Source: CAVTPD01 sp963736575
GTDB taxonomy: Bacteria; Bacteroidota; Bacteroidia; Cytophagales; JAAEPT01
Length of the DNA: 64,000 bases
Assembly (NCBI GenBank): GCA_963736575.1
Contig: CAVTPD010000003.1
Location: 434,001-498,000, forward strand
Direction: 5' to 3'
The position numbers and the translations under genes were made by a program. The notes under the pieces were generated by a model. That model was not told where the DNA came from, did not search any database, and was given only the letters and a program-made list of their open reading frames with translations. Positions 51,036-59,851 of this stretch are shown here, in pieces. Every line of letters starts with the position of its first letter. The first letter of the stretch is position 1.

Positions 51036-52826
51036 ATGCTCAACACTAAAATATCAAAAGAGTTACTTTATGCGCTCCCGCAACAGCCGGGAGTCTACAA
51101 ATACTTTGATCATACCGATAAACTTATTTATGTAGGAAAGGCTAAAAACCTTAAAAACCGGGTTAATTCCTACTTTCAGAAATCGGCTAACCTTAACACT
51201 AAAACCCGCCAGTTAGTCAAACAAATTACTAGGCTAGAATACATCTTAGTAAATTCTGAATTTGATGCCCTACTTTTAGAAAACTCTTTAATTAAAGAGA
51301 ATCAACCTAAGTACAATATTATGCTTAGGGACGATAAAACATATCCTTATATATGCGTTTCAAACGATCGTTTCCCTAAAATTTTCTCTACCCGTAAGTT
51401 AGACCGAAGCAAAGGCCGTTTTTATGGTCCTTATTCAAGTGTTAGAGCTATGAATACACTTTTAGAGATCTTACACAAAGCCTTCAAAGTTAGAACATGT
51501 AGTTTGACTCTAAACCCGTCAAATATAAAAGAAAGGAAATTTAGTGTCTGTTTAGAATACCACATAGGTAATTGTTTGGGTCCGTGTGAAGGATTTCAAA
51601 AGGAAGAAGATTATTTAGATAACATTAGAAAAGCAGAGCTTATCCTTAAAGGGGAAGGTCAAAAAGTAACTACTATGTTACGAGAAGAAATGCTGAGTTA
51701 TTCTGAAAAATATGAATTTGAAAAAGCACACGCCGTAAAACAACAACTTGAAGCACTAGAAAGTTTTCAGTCTAAATCTATTGTGTCTAACCCAAAACTG
51801 TTGGAATTAGACGTTTTTACCATTACTTCAGATGAGAACAACGCCTATGTTAACTTCATGAAAGTAATGAACGGCAGCATTACAGTAAGTAAAAACTTTA
51901 ATCTAAAAAAGAAATTAGAAGAGAGTGACGAAGAGGTGTTAACCTTTGCCATTTTAGCCACCCGTTTAGACATAAACAGCAAAGCAAAAGAGGTTTTAAC
52001 CAATAAAACATTAGAAGAAAATGTTTTTTCAGATGATTTTATTGTGAATGAACCTAAAATTGGGGACAAGAGAAAACTAGTAGAGCTTTCGCTAAAAAAT
52101 GCGTTGAACTATAAAAAGGAAAAAACACCCAAAGAAAAGGTATTGACATCGGATAGGATTCTTAAAAATCTACAAATAGACCTGCATTTAAAAGATTTAC
52201 CATACCATATAGAGTGTTTTGATAACTCAAACATACAAGGCACAAACCCGGTGGCCTCTATGGTTTGTTTTAAAAATGCTAAACCATCTAAAAAAGATTA
52301 CCGTCACTTTAAAATAAAGACAGTTATTGGGCCAGATGACTTTGGTTCTATGAAAGAAATTGTATACAGACGTTATAGTAGACTTTTAACCGAAAACAAA
52401 ACCTTCCCCAATTTAATTGTGATTGATGGTGGTAAAGGCCAATTAAGCGCTGCATGTGAAGCATTAAATGAATTAGGTATTTATGGAAAGATACCTATTC
52501 TAGGTATTGCTAAAAGATTAGAAGAACTTTATTTTCCAGGAGATAAAGACCCTTTACTGTTAAGCAAGAAATCTGAATCTTTAAAACTACTGCAACAGCT
52601 CCGTAATGAAGCCCACCGTTTTGCTATAAATTTCCATAGAGATAAAAGAAGCGGTAATTTTATTGTAAGCGAAATGGACTCTATACAAGGAATTGGCCCT
52701 AGTACAATTGAAAAACTGCTGAAACATTTTAGGACAAAGAAGCGTATTTTTGAAGCTTCTAGAGAAGAGATTGAAGCCTTGATTGGTAAAGCAAAAACAG
52801 AACTTTTACTGAACTCTAAAAAATAA
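51036..52826 (+). CDS. uvrC: Excinuclease ABC subunit C
   Basis: A 596-residue nucleotide excision repair endonuclease. The N-terminal GIY-YIG nuclease is seen as PQQPGVYKYF...IYVGKAKNLKNRV (15-43), followed by a cysteine-containing segment CLEYHIGNCLGPC (about 172-184), a UVR motif near 225, the RNase H-like domain with ECFDNSNIQG near 398 and a C-terminal helix-hairpin-helix (SIQGIGPSTIEKLL, near 555). It cuts on both sides of a lesion with UvrB. Last gene of the porW operon. Confidence 0.96.
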   Translation: MLNTKISKELLYALPQQPGVYKYFDHTDKLIYVGKAKNLKNRVNSYFQKSANLNTKTRQLVKQITRLEYILVNSEFDALLLENSLIKENQPKYNIMLRDDKTYPYICVSNDRFPKIFSTRKLDRSKGRFYGPYSSVRAMNTLLEILHKAFKVRTCSLTLNPSNIKERKFSVCLEYHIGNCLGPCEGFQKEEDYLDNIRKAELILKGEGQKVTTMLREEMLSYSEKYEFEKAHAVKQQLEALESFQSKSIVSNPKLLELDVFTITSDENNAYVNFMKVMNGSITVSKNFNLKKKLEESDEEVLTFAILATRLDINSKAKEVLTNKTLEENVFSDDFIVNEPKIGDKRKLVELSLKNALNYKKEKTPKEKVLTSDRILKNLQIDLHLKDLPYHIECFDNSNIQGTNPVASMVCFKNAKPSKKDYRHFKIKTVIGPDDFGSMKEIVYRRYSRLLTENKTFPNLIVIDGGKGQLSAACEALNELGIYGKIPILGIAKRLEELYFPGDKDPLLLSKKSESLKLLQQLRNEAHRFAINFHRDKRSGNFIVSEMDSIQGIGPSTIEKLLKHFRTKKRIFEASREEIEALIGKAKTELLLNSKK

Positions 52827-53168
52827 TTATTGACGGTTTTGTTCCGGATCTATTTGATCTATGTCTGTAGCGTTCGTTTCAAAAGGAAATTCATCCTCCA
52901 CCACTTCGCCTTGAAAATCTTGCATTGGAACTGTATAATGACGCTTCTTAAAGCTTTTCACAGTACATCCATTCATTAAACCAAACTTATTCTTACCGTA
53001 TTTAGATACCTCAGGGATAGAATCTTTACCAAAAGGGGTAAAATAAGCATCCTGATTTTCTGGCTTTAAAATAAAATAGCTGTGGTATGCTGGGCACGTT
53101 TTTTTCACCTTGCAAGAGAATACCCCTACTAGAATTAAAGAAATAACGATGTAATTATACCACTTCAT
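52827..53168 (-). CDS. Small lipoprotein, unknown function
   Basis: A 113-residue protein with a lipoprotein signal (residues 1-19, VFSC lipobox). The mature chain has CPAYHSYFILKPENQDAYFTPF, a pattern I recall from small Flavobacteriia lipoproteins with no known role, and ends in an acidic, Asp/Glu-rich tail. Its stop is the base after the uvrC stop, so the two convergent genes have no spacer; the next upstream gene on this strand is separated by the tsf terminator in the other direction. Confidence 0.72.
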   Translation of the reverse strand: MKWYNYIVISLILVGVFSCKVKKTCPAYHSYFILKPENQDAYFTPFGKDSIPEVSKYGKNKFGLMNGCTVKSFKKRHYTVPMQDFQGEVVEDEFPFETNATDIDQIDPEQNRQ

Positions 53169-53184
53169 TATGTTAACAAGATAT

Positions 53185-53221
53185 AAAAAAGCCCCAATTA
53201 AATAAAATTGGGGCCTCTTTT
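53185..53221 (-). terminator. Terminator of the ribosomal protein/tsf operon
   Basis: A6 then GCCCCAATT (53191-53199) / AATTGGGGC (53206-53214) with a short A/T loop; the A-run gives the U-tract on the minus strand, 25 bp after the tsf stop. Confidence 0.88.
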
Positions 53222-53238
53222 TAAGTATATATTAGTTC

Positions 53239-54072
53239 TTAACCTATAACTACTCTTTTGAAAGCAGCCACTTTAAGATTAGAATCAACATCTGTTAATA
53301 CTTGAGCTACCGTTTTAGACCCGTCTTTAACAAACGACTGGTGAACTAAAGTATTTTCTTTGAAGAATTTTTTTAGACGTCCTTCAGCAATTTTATCTAC
53401 AATATTCGCAGGTTTTCCTTCAGCTAAAGCTTGTTCTCTACCAACTTCTAATTCTCTATCCTGAACATCTTGAGGAACTGAAGTTTCGTCTATAGAAACT
53501 GGGTTCATTGCAGCAATTTGCATAGCTACATCTTTACCAATAGCATCTACAGCTTCTCCACTAGCACCTTCAAGTGAAATTAAAACACCTAATTTAGAAT
53601 TAGAGTGAACGTATGCAACAACAGCATCCCCTTCTAATTTTTCAAAGGCAGATATTTCAATTTTTTCACCCATTTTACCCATTAAGTCAGAAAGTTGTTC
53701 TTCAACCTTTCTACCATCAGATAAAGTTTGAGTAATTAATTCTTCAATAGAAGAAGCATCTGAACTTGCAGCAACTTCAGCAATGGCAGAACCTAAGGCA
53801 ACGTATGCTTCATTTTTAGCAACAAAGTCAGTCTCACAGTTCATAGCAATCATATAGCCAACTTTGCCAGCATCTTTAATTGCGAAGAAAACAGAACCTT
53901 CTGAAGCATCTTTGTCTGCACGTTTAGCAGAAATTTTTTGACCTTTCGTACGTAGAATATCAATAGCAGCTTGGAAGTCACCATTTGCTTCTTCTAGCGC
54001 CTTCTTACAGTCCATCATACCAGCACCAGTGTCTTGTCTTAGCTTATTTACGTCTTTAGCAGAAATAGCCAT
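53239..54072 (-). CDS. tsf: Elongation factor Ts
   Basis: A 277-residue guanine-nucleotide exchange factor for EF-Tu. The N-terminal domain has VNKLRQDTGAGMMDCKKALEE (split at 9-29) and the core has the TDF loop (NCETDFVAKN near 79-88), the contact that releases GDP. A partial tail of the coiled-coil domain is present. It lies 99 bp downstream of rpsB, as in most bacteria. Confidence 0.97.
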   Translation of the reverse strand: MAISAKDVNKLRQDTGAGMMDCKKALEEANGDFQAAIDILRTKGQKISAKRADKDASEGSVFFAIKDAGKVGYMIAMNCETDFVAKNEAYVALGSAIAEVAASSDASSIEELITQTLSDGRKVEEQLSDLMGKMGEKIEISAFEKLEGDAVVAYVHSNSKLGVLISLEGASGEAVDAIGKDVAMQIAAMNPVSIDETSVPQDVQDRELEVGREQALAEGKPANIVDKIAEGRLKKFFKENTLVHQSFVKDGSKTVAQVLTDVDSNLKVAAFKRVVIG

Positions 54073-54171
54073 CTTACTTATCGTTTATTATAGGTTTTAC
54101 AAAAAAAATGAACATTAACTAACGAAGTTAATGTTCATATCTTAATTCATTTATAACAGTATATTAAATCC

Positions 54172-54930
54172 TTACTCAGCAACTTTCTCCTGCTTCACTT
54201 CCTCTTCTTTGGCAAGTTTTTCAGCATCTTTGGCCATCTTTCTTTCAGATAAACCTTCTTCAATTGCTTTTCCGAATGCATTTACTATTAAAGCTACAGA
54301 TTTGTAAGCATCATCATTACCCGGTACAGGGTAGTCAACGCTATCAGGGTTTGAGTTAGTATCAACTAACGCAAAAACTGGGATGTTCAATTTCTGTGCT
54401 TCAGCAATAGCTATGTGTTCCTTTTTAACATCTACAACAAATAATGCTGCAGGTAGTCTCGTAAGATCAGCAATACCACCTAAAACGCGGTTTAGCTTTT
54501 CTTTTTCACGATCTAACATTAGTCGCTCTCTCTTTGCCATGTTAGCATACGCTTCGTCTTTCATCATCTTATCAATAGATGACATTTTCTTTAGCGATTT
54601 ACGAACAGTTGCAAAGTTAGTTAACATACCACCTAACCATCTTTCGGTTACGAACGGCATATTTAATCTTTTAGCTTCTTCTGCTACTATATCTCTTACT
54701 TGTCTTTTTGTTGCTACGAAAAGAACTTTACGTCCTGAACGAACAAGATTTTTTACCGCTTCTTTAGCGTTATCTAGACAAGCTAGTGTTTTATTAAGGT
54801 CAACGATATGAATACCGTTTTTCTCCATGAAAATGTATGGAGCCATTCTAGGATCCCATTTTCTTGTAAGGTGACCGAAATGTACACCCGCCTCAAGTAA
54901 GTCTTTATATTCTACTTTAGTGTCGCTCAT
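54172..54930 (-). CDS. rpsB: Ribosomal protein S2
   Basis: A 252-residue 30S protein. LLEAGVHFGHLTRKWDPRM (11-29) and the C-terminal VDTNSNPDSVDYPVPGNDDA are diagnostic. It sits between rpsI and tsf on the same strand. The C-terminal tail is rich in Lys and Glu, as usual in this phylum. Confidence 0.97.
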   Translation of the reverse strand: MSDTKVEYKDLLEAGVHFGHLTRKWDPRMAPYIFMEKNGIHIVDLNKTLACLDNAKEAVKNLVRSGRKVLFVATKRQVRDIVAEEAKRLNMPFVTERWLGGMLTNFATVRKSLKKMSSIDKMMKDEAYANMAKRERLMLDREKEKLNRVLGGIADLTRLPAALFVVDVKKEHIAIAEAQKLNIPVFALVDTNSNPDSVDYPVPGNDDAYKSVALIVNAFGKAIEEGLSERKMAKDAEKLAKEEEVKQEKVAE

Positions 54931-54947
54931 TATCGACTCTTTTAATA

Positions 54948-55331
54948 TTAACGTTTACTGAACTGGAATTTTCTTCTTGCTTTTCTTCTACCGTATTTCT
55001 TACGTTCAACCATTCTGGAATCACGAGTTAAGAAACCTTCTTTCTTAAGCGGAGGACGATTTTCTGTATCTACCTCGCAAAGTGCTCTTGCAATACCTAG
55101 ACGAATTGCTTCAGCCTGACCAGCAATACCACCACCGTCAACATTTACAGTTATATCGAAACCGTCATTTCCAATAACTCCAAAAGGTTGCTTAACAATA
55201 ATTCTAAGTACCTCTGTTGGGAAATAGTTTTCGAATTCTCTACCGTTTACTTTTATCTCTCCTTTACCAGCAGTTAAATACACTCTGGCTACGGAAGTTT
55301 TTCTTCTACCTAACGCGTTAATAACATCCAT
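54948..55331 (-). CDS. rpsI: Ribosomal protein S9
   Basis: A 127-residue basic 30S protein with the ending RRKFQFSKR that contacts the P-site tRNA anticodon. The N-terminus INALGRRKTSVARVYL is typical. It is 4 bp downstream of rplM, the usual pairing. Confidence 0.97.
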   Translation of the reverse strand: MDVINALGRRKTSVARVYLTAGKGEIKVNGREFENYFPTEVLRIIVKQPFGVIGNDGFDITVNVDGGGIAGQAEAIRLGIARALCEVDTENRPPLKKEGFLTRDSRMVERKKYGRRKARRKFQFSKR

Positions 55332-55335
55332 TAAA

Positions 55336-55785
55336 TTACGCTTTTATATCTACAGATTTAGGTTTCTGTGCTTCATGAGGGTGATCTGCACCTTCATACA
55401 CAAATAAATTTTTACCAATCGCTCTACCTAAACGATTTTTTGGCAGCATACCTTTTACGGCTTTCTCAACTACTAACGTAGAAGATTTTGCTTTAAGGTC
55501 TATTGCAGTAATAACTTTCTGACCACCAGGGTAACCGCTGTGAGAAATATACTCCTTCGCGCCCCACTTATCACCTGTTAAAACAATGCCATCGGAATTA
55601 ATCACGATTACATTATCTCCACAATCTACATTAGGTGTATAATTCACCTTTCTCTTACCTTTGATTAAACTAGCTACTTCGCTAGCTAATCTACCGAGAG
55701 TTTTTCCTGAAGCATCCACTACCAACCACTCTTTATTAACTGTAGCGTTGTTAGCAAATACTGTTTTATAACTTAAAGAATCCAC
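55336..55785 (-). CDS. rplM: Ribosomal protein L13
   Basis: A 149-residue 50S protein; WLVVDASGKTLGRLASEVA near 20-38 and AVKGMLPKNRLGRA near 108-121 are the family signatures. First gene of the rplM-rpsI-rpsB-tsf operon. Confidence 0.97.
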   Translation of the reverse strand: MDSLSYKTVFANNATVNKEWLVVDASGKTLGRLASEVASLIKGKRKVNYTPNVDCGDNVIVINSDGIVLTGDKWGAKEYISHSGYPGGQKVITAIDLKAKSSTLVVEKAVKGMLPKNRLGRAIGKNLFVYEGADHPHEAQKPKSVDIKA

Positions 55786-55885
55786 AAGTCAAACGATTTA
55801 CAATGTTCTACGTTCCTATTCACCCAAAATGGATGGCAAAGATAGAATTATATTTAAATAATTCCAAAAAATAAAAACTACATAC

Positions 55886-56224
55886 TTAAAGCAAGTGTGG
55901 ATAATCTTTTTTTATTTCAGATATCACGCTCTTGAGATAATTGTAATTTCTAATTATTTTGTCTCTTTCAGGCCAATTAGAGGCCTTTACATCCTTTTCT
56001 ATCTCCAACACCTCCTCTAAACATCCTCGCACATCAAACTGATATAAATTTGATTTTATTTTGTGAATATTGAATTGGAAGCTTTCTAAATCCTGCTTAT
56101 CAAAAGCCGGCAATAGCGCATCTACATAAGTTGGGAAATATTTTAGAAACAGCCCAACCACTATTTCAACCTCTTTATTATTACTACTTAACGAAGATTT
56201 TAAATTATTGAGGTCATATAACAT
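55886..56224 (-). CDS. HPt domain protein (phosphotransfer)
   Basis: A 112-residue all-helical protein. FNIHKIKSN (51-59) puts a histidine at 54 followed by K-S/G in the H-x-x-K-S arrangement of histidine phosphotransfer domains, where the His accepts phosphate from a response regulator. No kinase or receiver is adjacent, so it would act with partners elsewhere. It is 33 bp downstream of sdhB and may be co-transcribed. The domain match is moderate, not certain. Confidence 0.7.
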   Translation of the reverse strand: MLYDLNNLKSSLSSNNKEVEIVVGLFLKYFPTYVDALLPAFDKQDLESFQFNIHKIKSNLYQFDVRGCLEEVLEIEKDVKASNWPERDKIIRNYNYLKSVISEIKKDYPHLL

Positions 56225-56256
56225 AAAGGTAAGCGGGGTTTTATTCCCGCTTTATT

Positions 56257-57009
56257 TTAAGCATTTTCAGATGCAAATTTAGCAGAAATAAATTCCCGAT
56301 TCAATCTTGCTATATTTTCTAGTGAAATTCCTTTTGGACATTCCGCTTCGCAAGCACGCGTATTGGTACATGCTCCAAAACCTTCTTCATCCATTTGAGC
56401 AACCATGCTAGCTACGCGAGTAGCCGCTTCTACCTTACCTTGCGGAAGCAGTGCCAATTGCGATACCTTAGCCGATGTAAAGAGCATAGCTGAGGCATTT
56501 TTACATGCCGCCACGCAAGCGCCGCAACCAATACATGTGGCAGCATCAAAGGCTTTGTCTGCGTCTTCCTTAGGTATAGGAAGAGCATTAGCGTCTTGTG
56601 CGCTACCCGTATTTACAGAGACATAACCGCCAGACTGAATAATTCTATCGAAGGCAGTACGGTCTACCATTAAGTCTTTTATAACCGGAAATGCATTTGC
56701 TCTAAAAGGCTCTATATAAATTTTATCGCCATCCTTAAATGATCTCATATGCAATTGACAAGTAGTTGTCAAATCGTTTGGACCATGTGGCTTACCATTA
56801 ATAACCATTGAACAAGATCCGCAGATACCTTCTCTACAATCGTGATCAAAGACTACGGGTTGTTCTCCTTTGTCTGTTAATTGATTATTCAATTCATCCA
56901 TCATTTCTAAAAAGGATGCATCAGGAGAAACGTTGTCTATTTTATATTCAACTAACTTTCCTTTTACAGAAGGTCCGTCTTGTCGCCAGATATGAAGTGT
57001 TAAATTCAT
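56257..57009 (-). CDS. sdhB: Succinate dehydrogenase iron-sulfur subunit
   Basis: A 250-residue subunit carrying electrons from flavin to quinone. CREGICGSC (58-66) is the 2Fe-2S site, CIGCGACVAAC (near 158) and CTNTRACEAECP (near 217) provide the 4Fe-4S and 3Fe-4S ligands. It follows sdhA on the same strand at 35 bp. Confidence 0.96.
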   Translation of the reverse strand: MNLTLHIWRQDGPSVKGKLVEYKIDNVSPDASFLEMMDELNNQLTDKGEQPVVFDHDCREGICGSCSMVINGKPHGPNDLTTTCQLHMRSFKDGDKIYIEPFRANAFPVIKDLMVDRTAFDRIIQSGGYVSVNTGSAQDANALPIPKEDADKAFDAATCIGCGACVAACKNASAMLFTSAKVSQLALLPQGKVEAATRVASMVAQMDEEGFGACTNTRACEAECPKGISLENIARLNREFISAKFASENA

Positions 57010-57044
57010 TTTTTTAATGTTTTTGTGTAAATAAATAACAACGC

Positions 57045-58979
57045 CTACTTGTAGCTACGTTGCTTCATTTCAATGTTTTCGTATACTAGAGGCTCTTTCT
57101 CTAATTCAGAAATACCTTCACTAATATACTTCCAAGCTGAAACGTAAGCGTAGTTTGCATCATCTCTTAATGCTTCACCTTCTTCGGTTTGATATTCTTC
57201 TCTAAAGTGACCTCCACAAGATTCATTTCTATCAAGAGCATCTTTACACATTAACTCTCCTAATTCTAAGAAATCTGCTACTCTAAGTGCTTTCTCTAAC
57301 TCTTGGTTAGTTCCGTTTTCAGTACCCGGTACTTTAACGTCTTTCCAGAATTCTGCTCTTAATTCTTTAATTTCTGAAATAGCTTGGGTTAAGCCTTCTG
57401 CATTTCTAGCCATACCGCATTTATCCCACATAATGTTACCTAACTTTTTGTGGAAATAATCTACGTTTTTAGACCCATTGTTTTTCATTAATTTATCAAT
57501 GGTGCTTTTAACGGCTTTTTCTGCTTCTTCAAATTCAGGAAGATCAGTAGAGATTTTACCCGTTCTAATATCGTCTGCTAAATAATTACCAATTGTGTAT
57601 GGCAATACAAAATAACCATCCGCTAATCCTTGCATTAATGCGGAAGCACCTAATCGGTTAGCGCCATGGTCTGAGAAGTTAGCCTCACCCGCGGCATATA
57701 AACCAGGCACGGATGTCATTAGATTATAGTCAACCCAAACACCCCCCATAGTGTAGTGAACTGCTGGGTAAATCTTCATGGGCATTTCGTAAGGGTTCTC
57801 ATCTGCAATTTTCTCATACATTTCAAACAGGTTTCCGTATTTAGACTCTACGTAGTCTTTACCCATTCTATCAATAATGTATTTAAAATCAAGATATACT
57901 GCTTCACCAGTTTTGTTAACACCAAACCCAGCATCACATCTCTCTTTTGCAGCTCTTGAGGCAACATCACGAGGTACTAAGTTACCAAAAGCAGGGTATC
58001 TTCTTTCTAAATAGAAATCTCTATCTTCTTCGGGTATATCTTTAGCAGTCTTTTTACCTTCGCGAACAGCCTTTGCGTCTTCTATTTTTTTAGGGACCCA
58101 AACACGTCCATCATTTCTTAAAGACTCTGACATTAATGTCAGTTTAGATTGATAGTCTCCAGATCTTGGTAAACATGTAGGATGTATTTGAGTGTAACAA
58201 GGGTTAGCAAAATGAGCGCCTTTTTTATGCGCTTTCCATGCTGCCGTAACGTTAGACCCCATGGCATTTGTAGAAAGGTAAAAAACATTTCCATATCCAC
58301 CCGATGCAATAACTACTGCGTGCGCCGAATAACGTTCAATCTCACCGGTAATTAAATCTCTAACAATAACACCTCTGGCTTTACCATCAACTATTACAAC
58401 ATCCAACATTTCGTGGCGGTTGTACATAGTTACTGTCCCTTGATTTATTTGTCTTGAAAGCGCTGAGTATGCACCTAGCAATAATTGTTGACCTGTTTGT
58501 CCTTTAGCATAAAATGTTCTCTTTACCTGAACACCACCAAAAGAACGGTTATCTAAATAACCACCGTATTCTCTAGCAAAAGGAACACCTTGAGCCACAC
58601 ACTGGTCAATTATATTTCTAGAGACCTCTGCTAAACGGTGAACGTTTGCTTCACGAGATCTATAGTCACCACCTTTAATAGTATCGTAAAATAAACGATA
58701 AACTGAATCACCATCATTTTGGTAATTCTTTGCTGCGTTTATACCACCTTGTGCAGCAATAGAGTGTGCTCTACGTGGAGAATCCTGAAAGCAAAAACAT
58801 TTTACATTGTAACCAAGCTCGCCTAAAGAAGCCGCACCAGCACCACCGGCTAAACCACTACCAATTACAATTACATCTATATGTCTTTTATTTGCTGGAT
58901 TAACCAGCTTCATTTCTGATTTATATTGCGACCATTTTTTATCTATTTGGCCAGCAGGTATATTAGAATCTAATATCAT
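57045..58979 (-). CDS. sdhA: Succinate dehydrogenase flavoprotein
   Basis: A 644-residue catalytic subunit that oxidises succinate to fumarate in the TCA cycle. DVIVIGSGLAGGAGAASLG (35-53) binds FAD, RRAHSIAAQGGINAA (68-82) holds the histidine that binds FAD covalently, and the substrate-binding His/Arg region is in the expected place (VHYTMGGVWVD). The length and sequence fit the B-type enzyme of Bacteroidota and epsilon-proteobacteria. Confidence 0.97.
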   Translation of the reverse strand: MILDSNIPAGQIDKKWSQYKSEMKLVNPANKRHIDVIVIGSGLAGGAGAASLGELGYNVKCFCFQDSPRRAHSIAAQGGINAAKNYQNDGDSVYRLFYDTIKGGDYRSREANVHRLAEVSRNIIDQCVAQGVPFAREYGGYLDNRSFGGVQVKRTFYAKGQTGQQLLLGAYSALSRQINQGTVTMYNRHEMLDVVIVDGKARGVIVRDLITGEIERYSAHAVVIASGGYGNVFYLSTNAMGSNVTAAWKAHKKGAHFANPCYTQIHPTCLPRSGDYQSKLTLMSESLRNDGRVWVPKKIEDAKAVREGKKTAKDIPEEDRDFYLERRYPAFGNLVPRDVASRAAKERCDAGFGVNKTGEAVYLDFKYIIDRMGKDYVESKYGNLFEMYEKIADENPYEMPMKIYPAVHYTMGGVWVDYNLMTSVPGLYAAGEANFSDHGANRLGASALMQGLADGYFVLPYTIGNYLADDIRTGKISTDLPEFEEAEKAVKSTIDKLMKNNGSKNVDYFHKKLGNIMWDKCGMARNAEGLTQAISEIKELRAEFWKDVKVPGTENGTNQELEKALRVADFLELGELMCKDALDRNESCGGHFREEYQTEEGEALRDDANYAYVSAWKYISEGISELEKEPLVYENIEMKQRSYK

Positions 58980-58999
58980 AATTTTTTACTGTTTTAGAA

Positions 59000-59683
59000 T
59001 CAAAACTGAACGCCTAGATAAATTAATATTGGAATTAGAGCAAATAACAAGGGAACGATAAAAGCATAAGCCTTACCTATAACCTGAATTGCTGGCGTGT
59101 ATTTCTTATGATTTAATCCCAAAGATTGGAAAGCACTTTGGAATCCATGGTGTAAATGTAGACCTATTACTACCATAGCAACGGAATAAATTATTACATG
59201 GAAAATATCGTTTTGAAAAACATCAACTACAATATAGTGCAAATCTGCTACTTGGGCTCCTTCTAACTCCACCATTGGTGGTGCTGCAAAGTATTTAAAT
59301 CTGAAAAAATCATACAAATGCAAAATTAGAAACGCTAAAATCACTACACCAAAAGGTCCCATGTACCTAGATGTCCAAGACACTTTAGGGTGACTGTGTT
59401 TCACAGCATAACTTGTTCGTTTAGAACGGTTACTTTTTTCTAGAAGTAATCCGTCAATTATATGAAACAAGAAACCCAAAAACAATACAACTTCACTTAG
59501 TGCTATTAGTGGATTGTGTTTCATAAAATGTGCATACTCATTAAATTTAGTACCATCCTTTAAAAGGAGTGCTATATTTCCGGCTAAATGAACCACCAGA
59601 AAACTAATGAGAAACAAGCCGGTAATACTCATTATATACTTCTTACCAACTGAACTTGAAAACGTATTTTTTACCCAACTCAT
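59000..59683 (-). CDS. sdhC: Succinate dehydrogenase cytochrome b subunit
   Basis: A 227-residue membrane anchor of about five helices with the histidines that bind two b haems (for example in FLVVHLAGN, HIIDGLL, LHLYDF and HLHHGFQSAF). A single anchor with no SdhD is the B-type arrangement also found in Wolinella. ATG 59683 (MSWVKNTFSSSVGKK) is preferred over TTG 59737. First gene of the sdhCAB operon. Confidence 0.94.
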   Translation of the reverse strand: MSWVKNTFSSSVGKKYIMSITGLFLISFLVVHLAGNIALLLKDGTKFNEYAHFMKHNPLIALSEVVLFLGFLFHIIDGLLLEKSNRSKRTSYAVKHSHPKVSWTSRYMGPFGVVILAFLILHLYDFFRFKYFAAPPMVELEGAQVADLHYIVVDVFQNDIFHVIIYSVAMVVIGLHLHHGFQSAFQSLGLNHKKYTPAIQVIGKAYAFIVPLLFALIPILIYLGVQF

Positions 59684-59826
59684 GTAGTTCTTATATTTAA
59701 GTCTATGCAAATTAACTTCGGAAACACTAGTAAACAAGAAAGCTAAATATTTTGAACGTTTCTAAATTGATTTATTCTTAAAAGACAAAAAATTATTGTT
59801 TGTATCGAATAACCCCTGCCCTTTAC

Positions 59827-59834
59827 TATATTTG
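59827..59834 (+). promoter_or_regulatory. Promoter -7 element for the T9SS type B gene
   Basis: TATATTTG fits TAnnTTTG, 17 bp before the ATG at 59852. TTTG (59799-59802) is a possible -33 element at 24 bp, slightly longer than usual. Confidence 0.5.
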
Positions 59835-59851
59835 AGAGCTTAGTTATTATT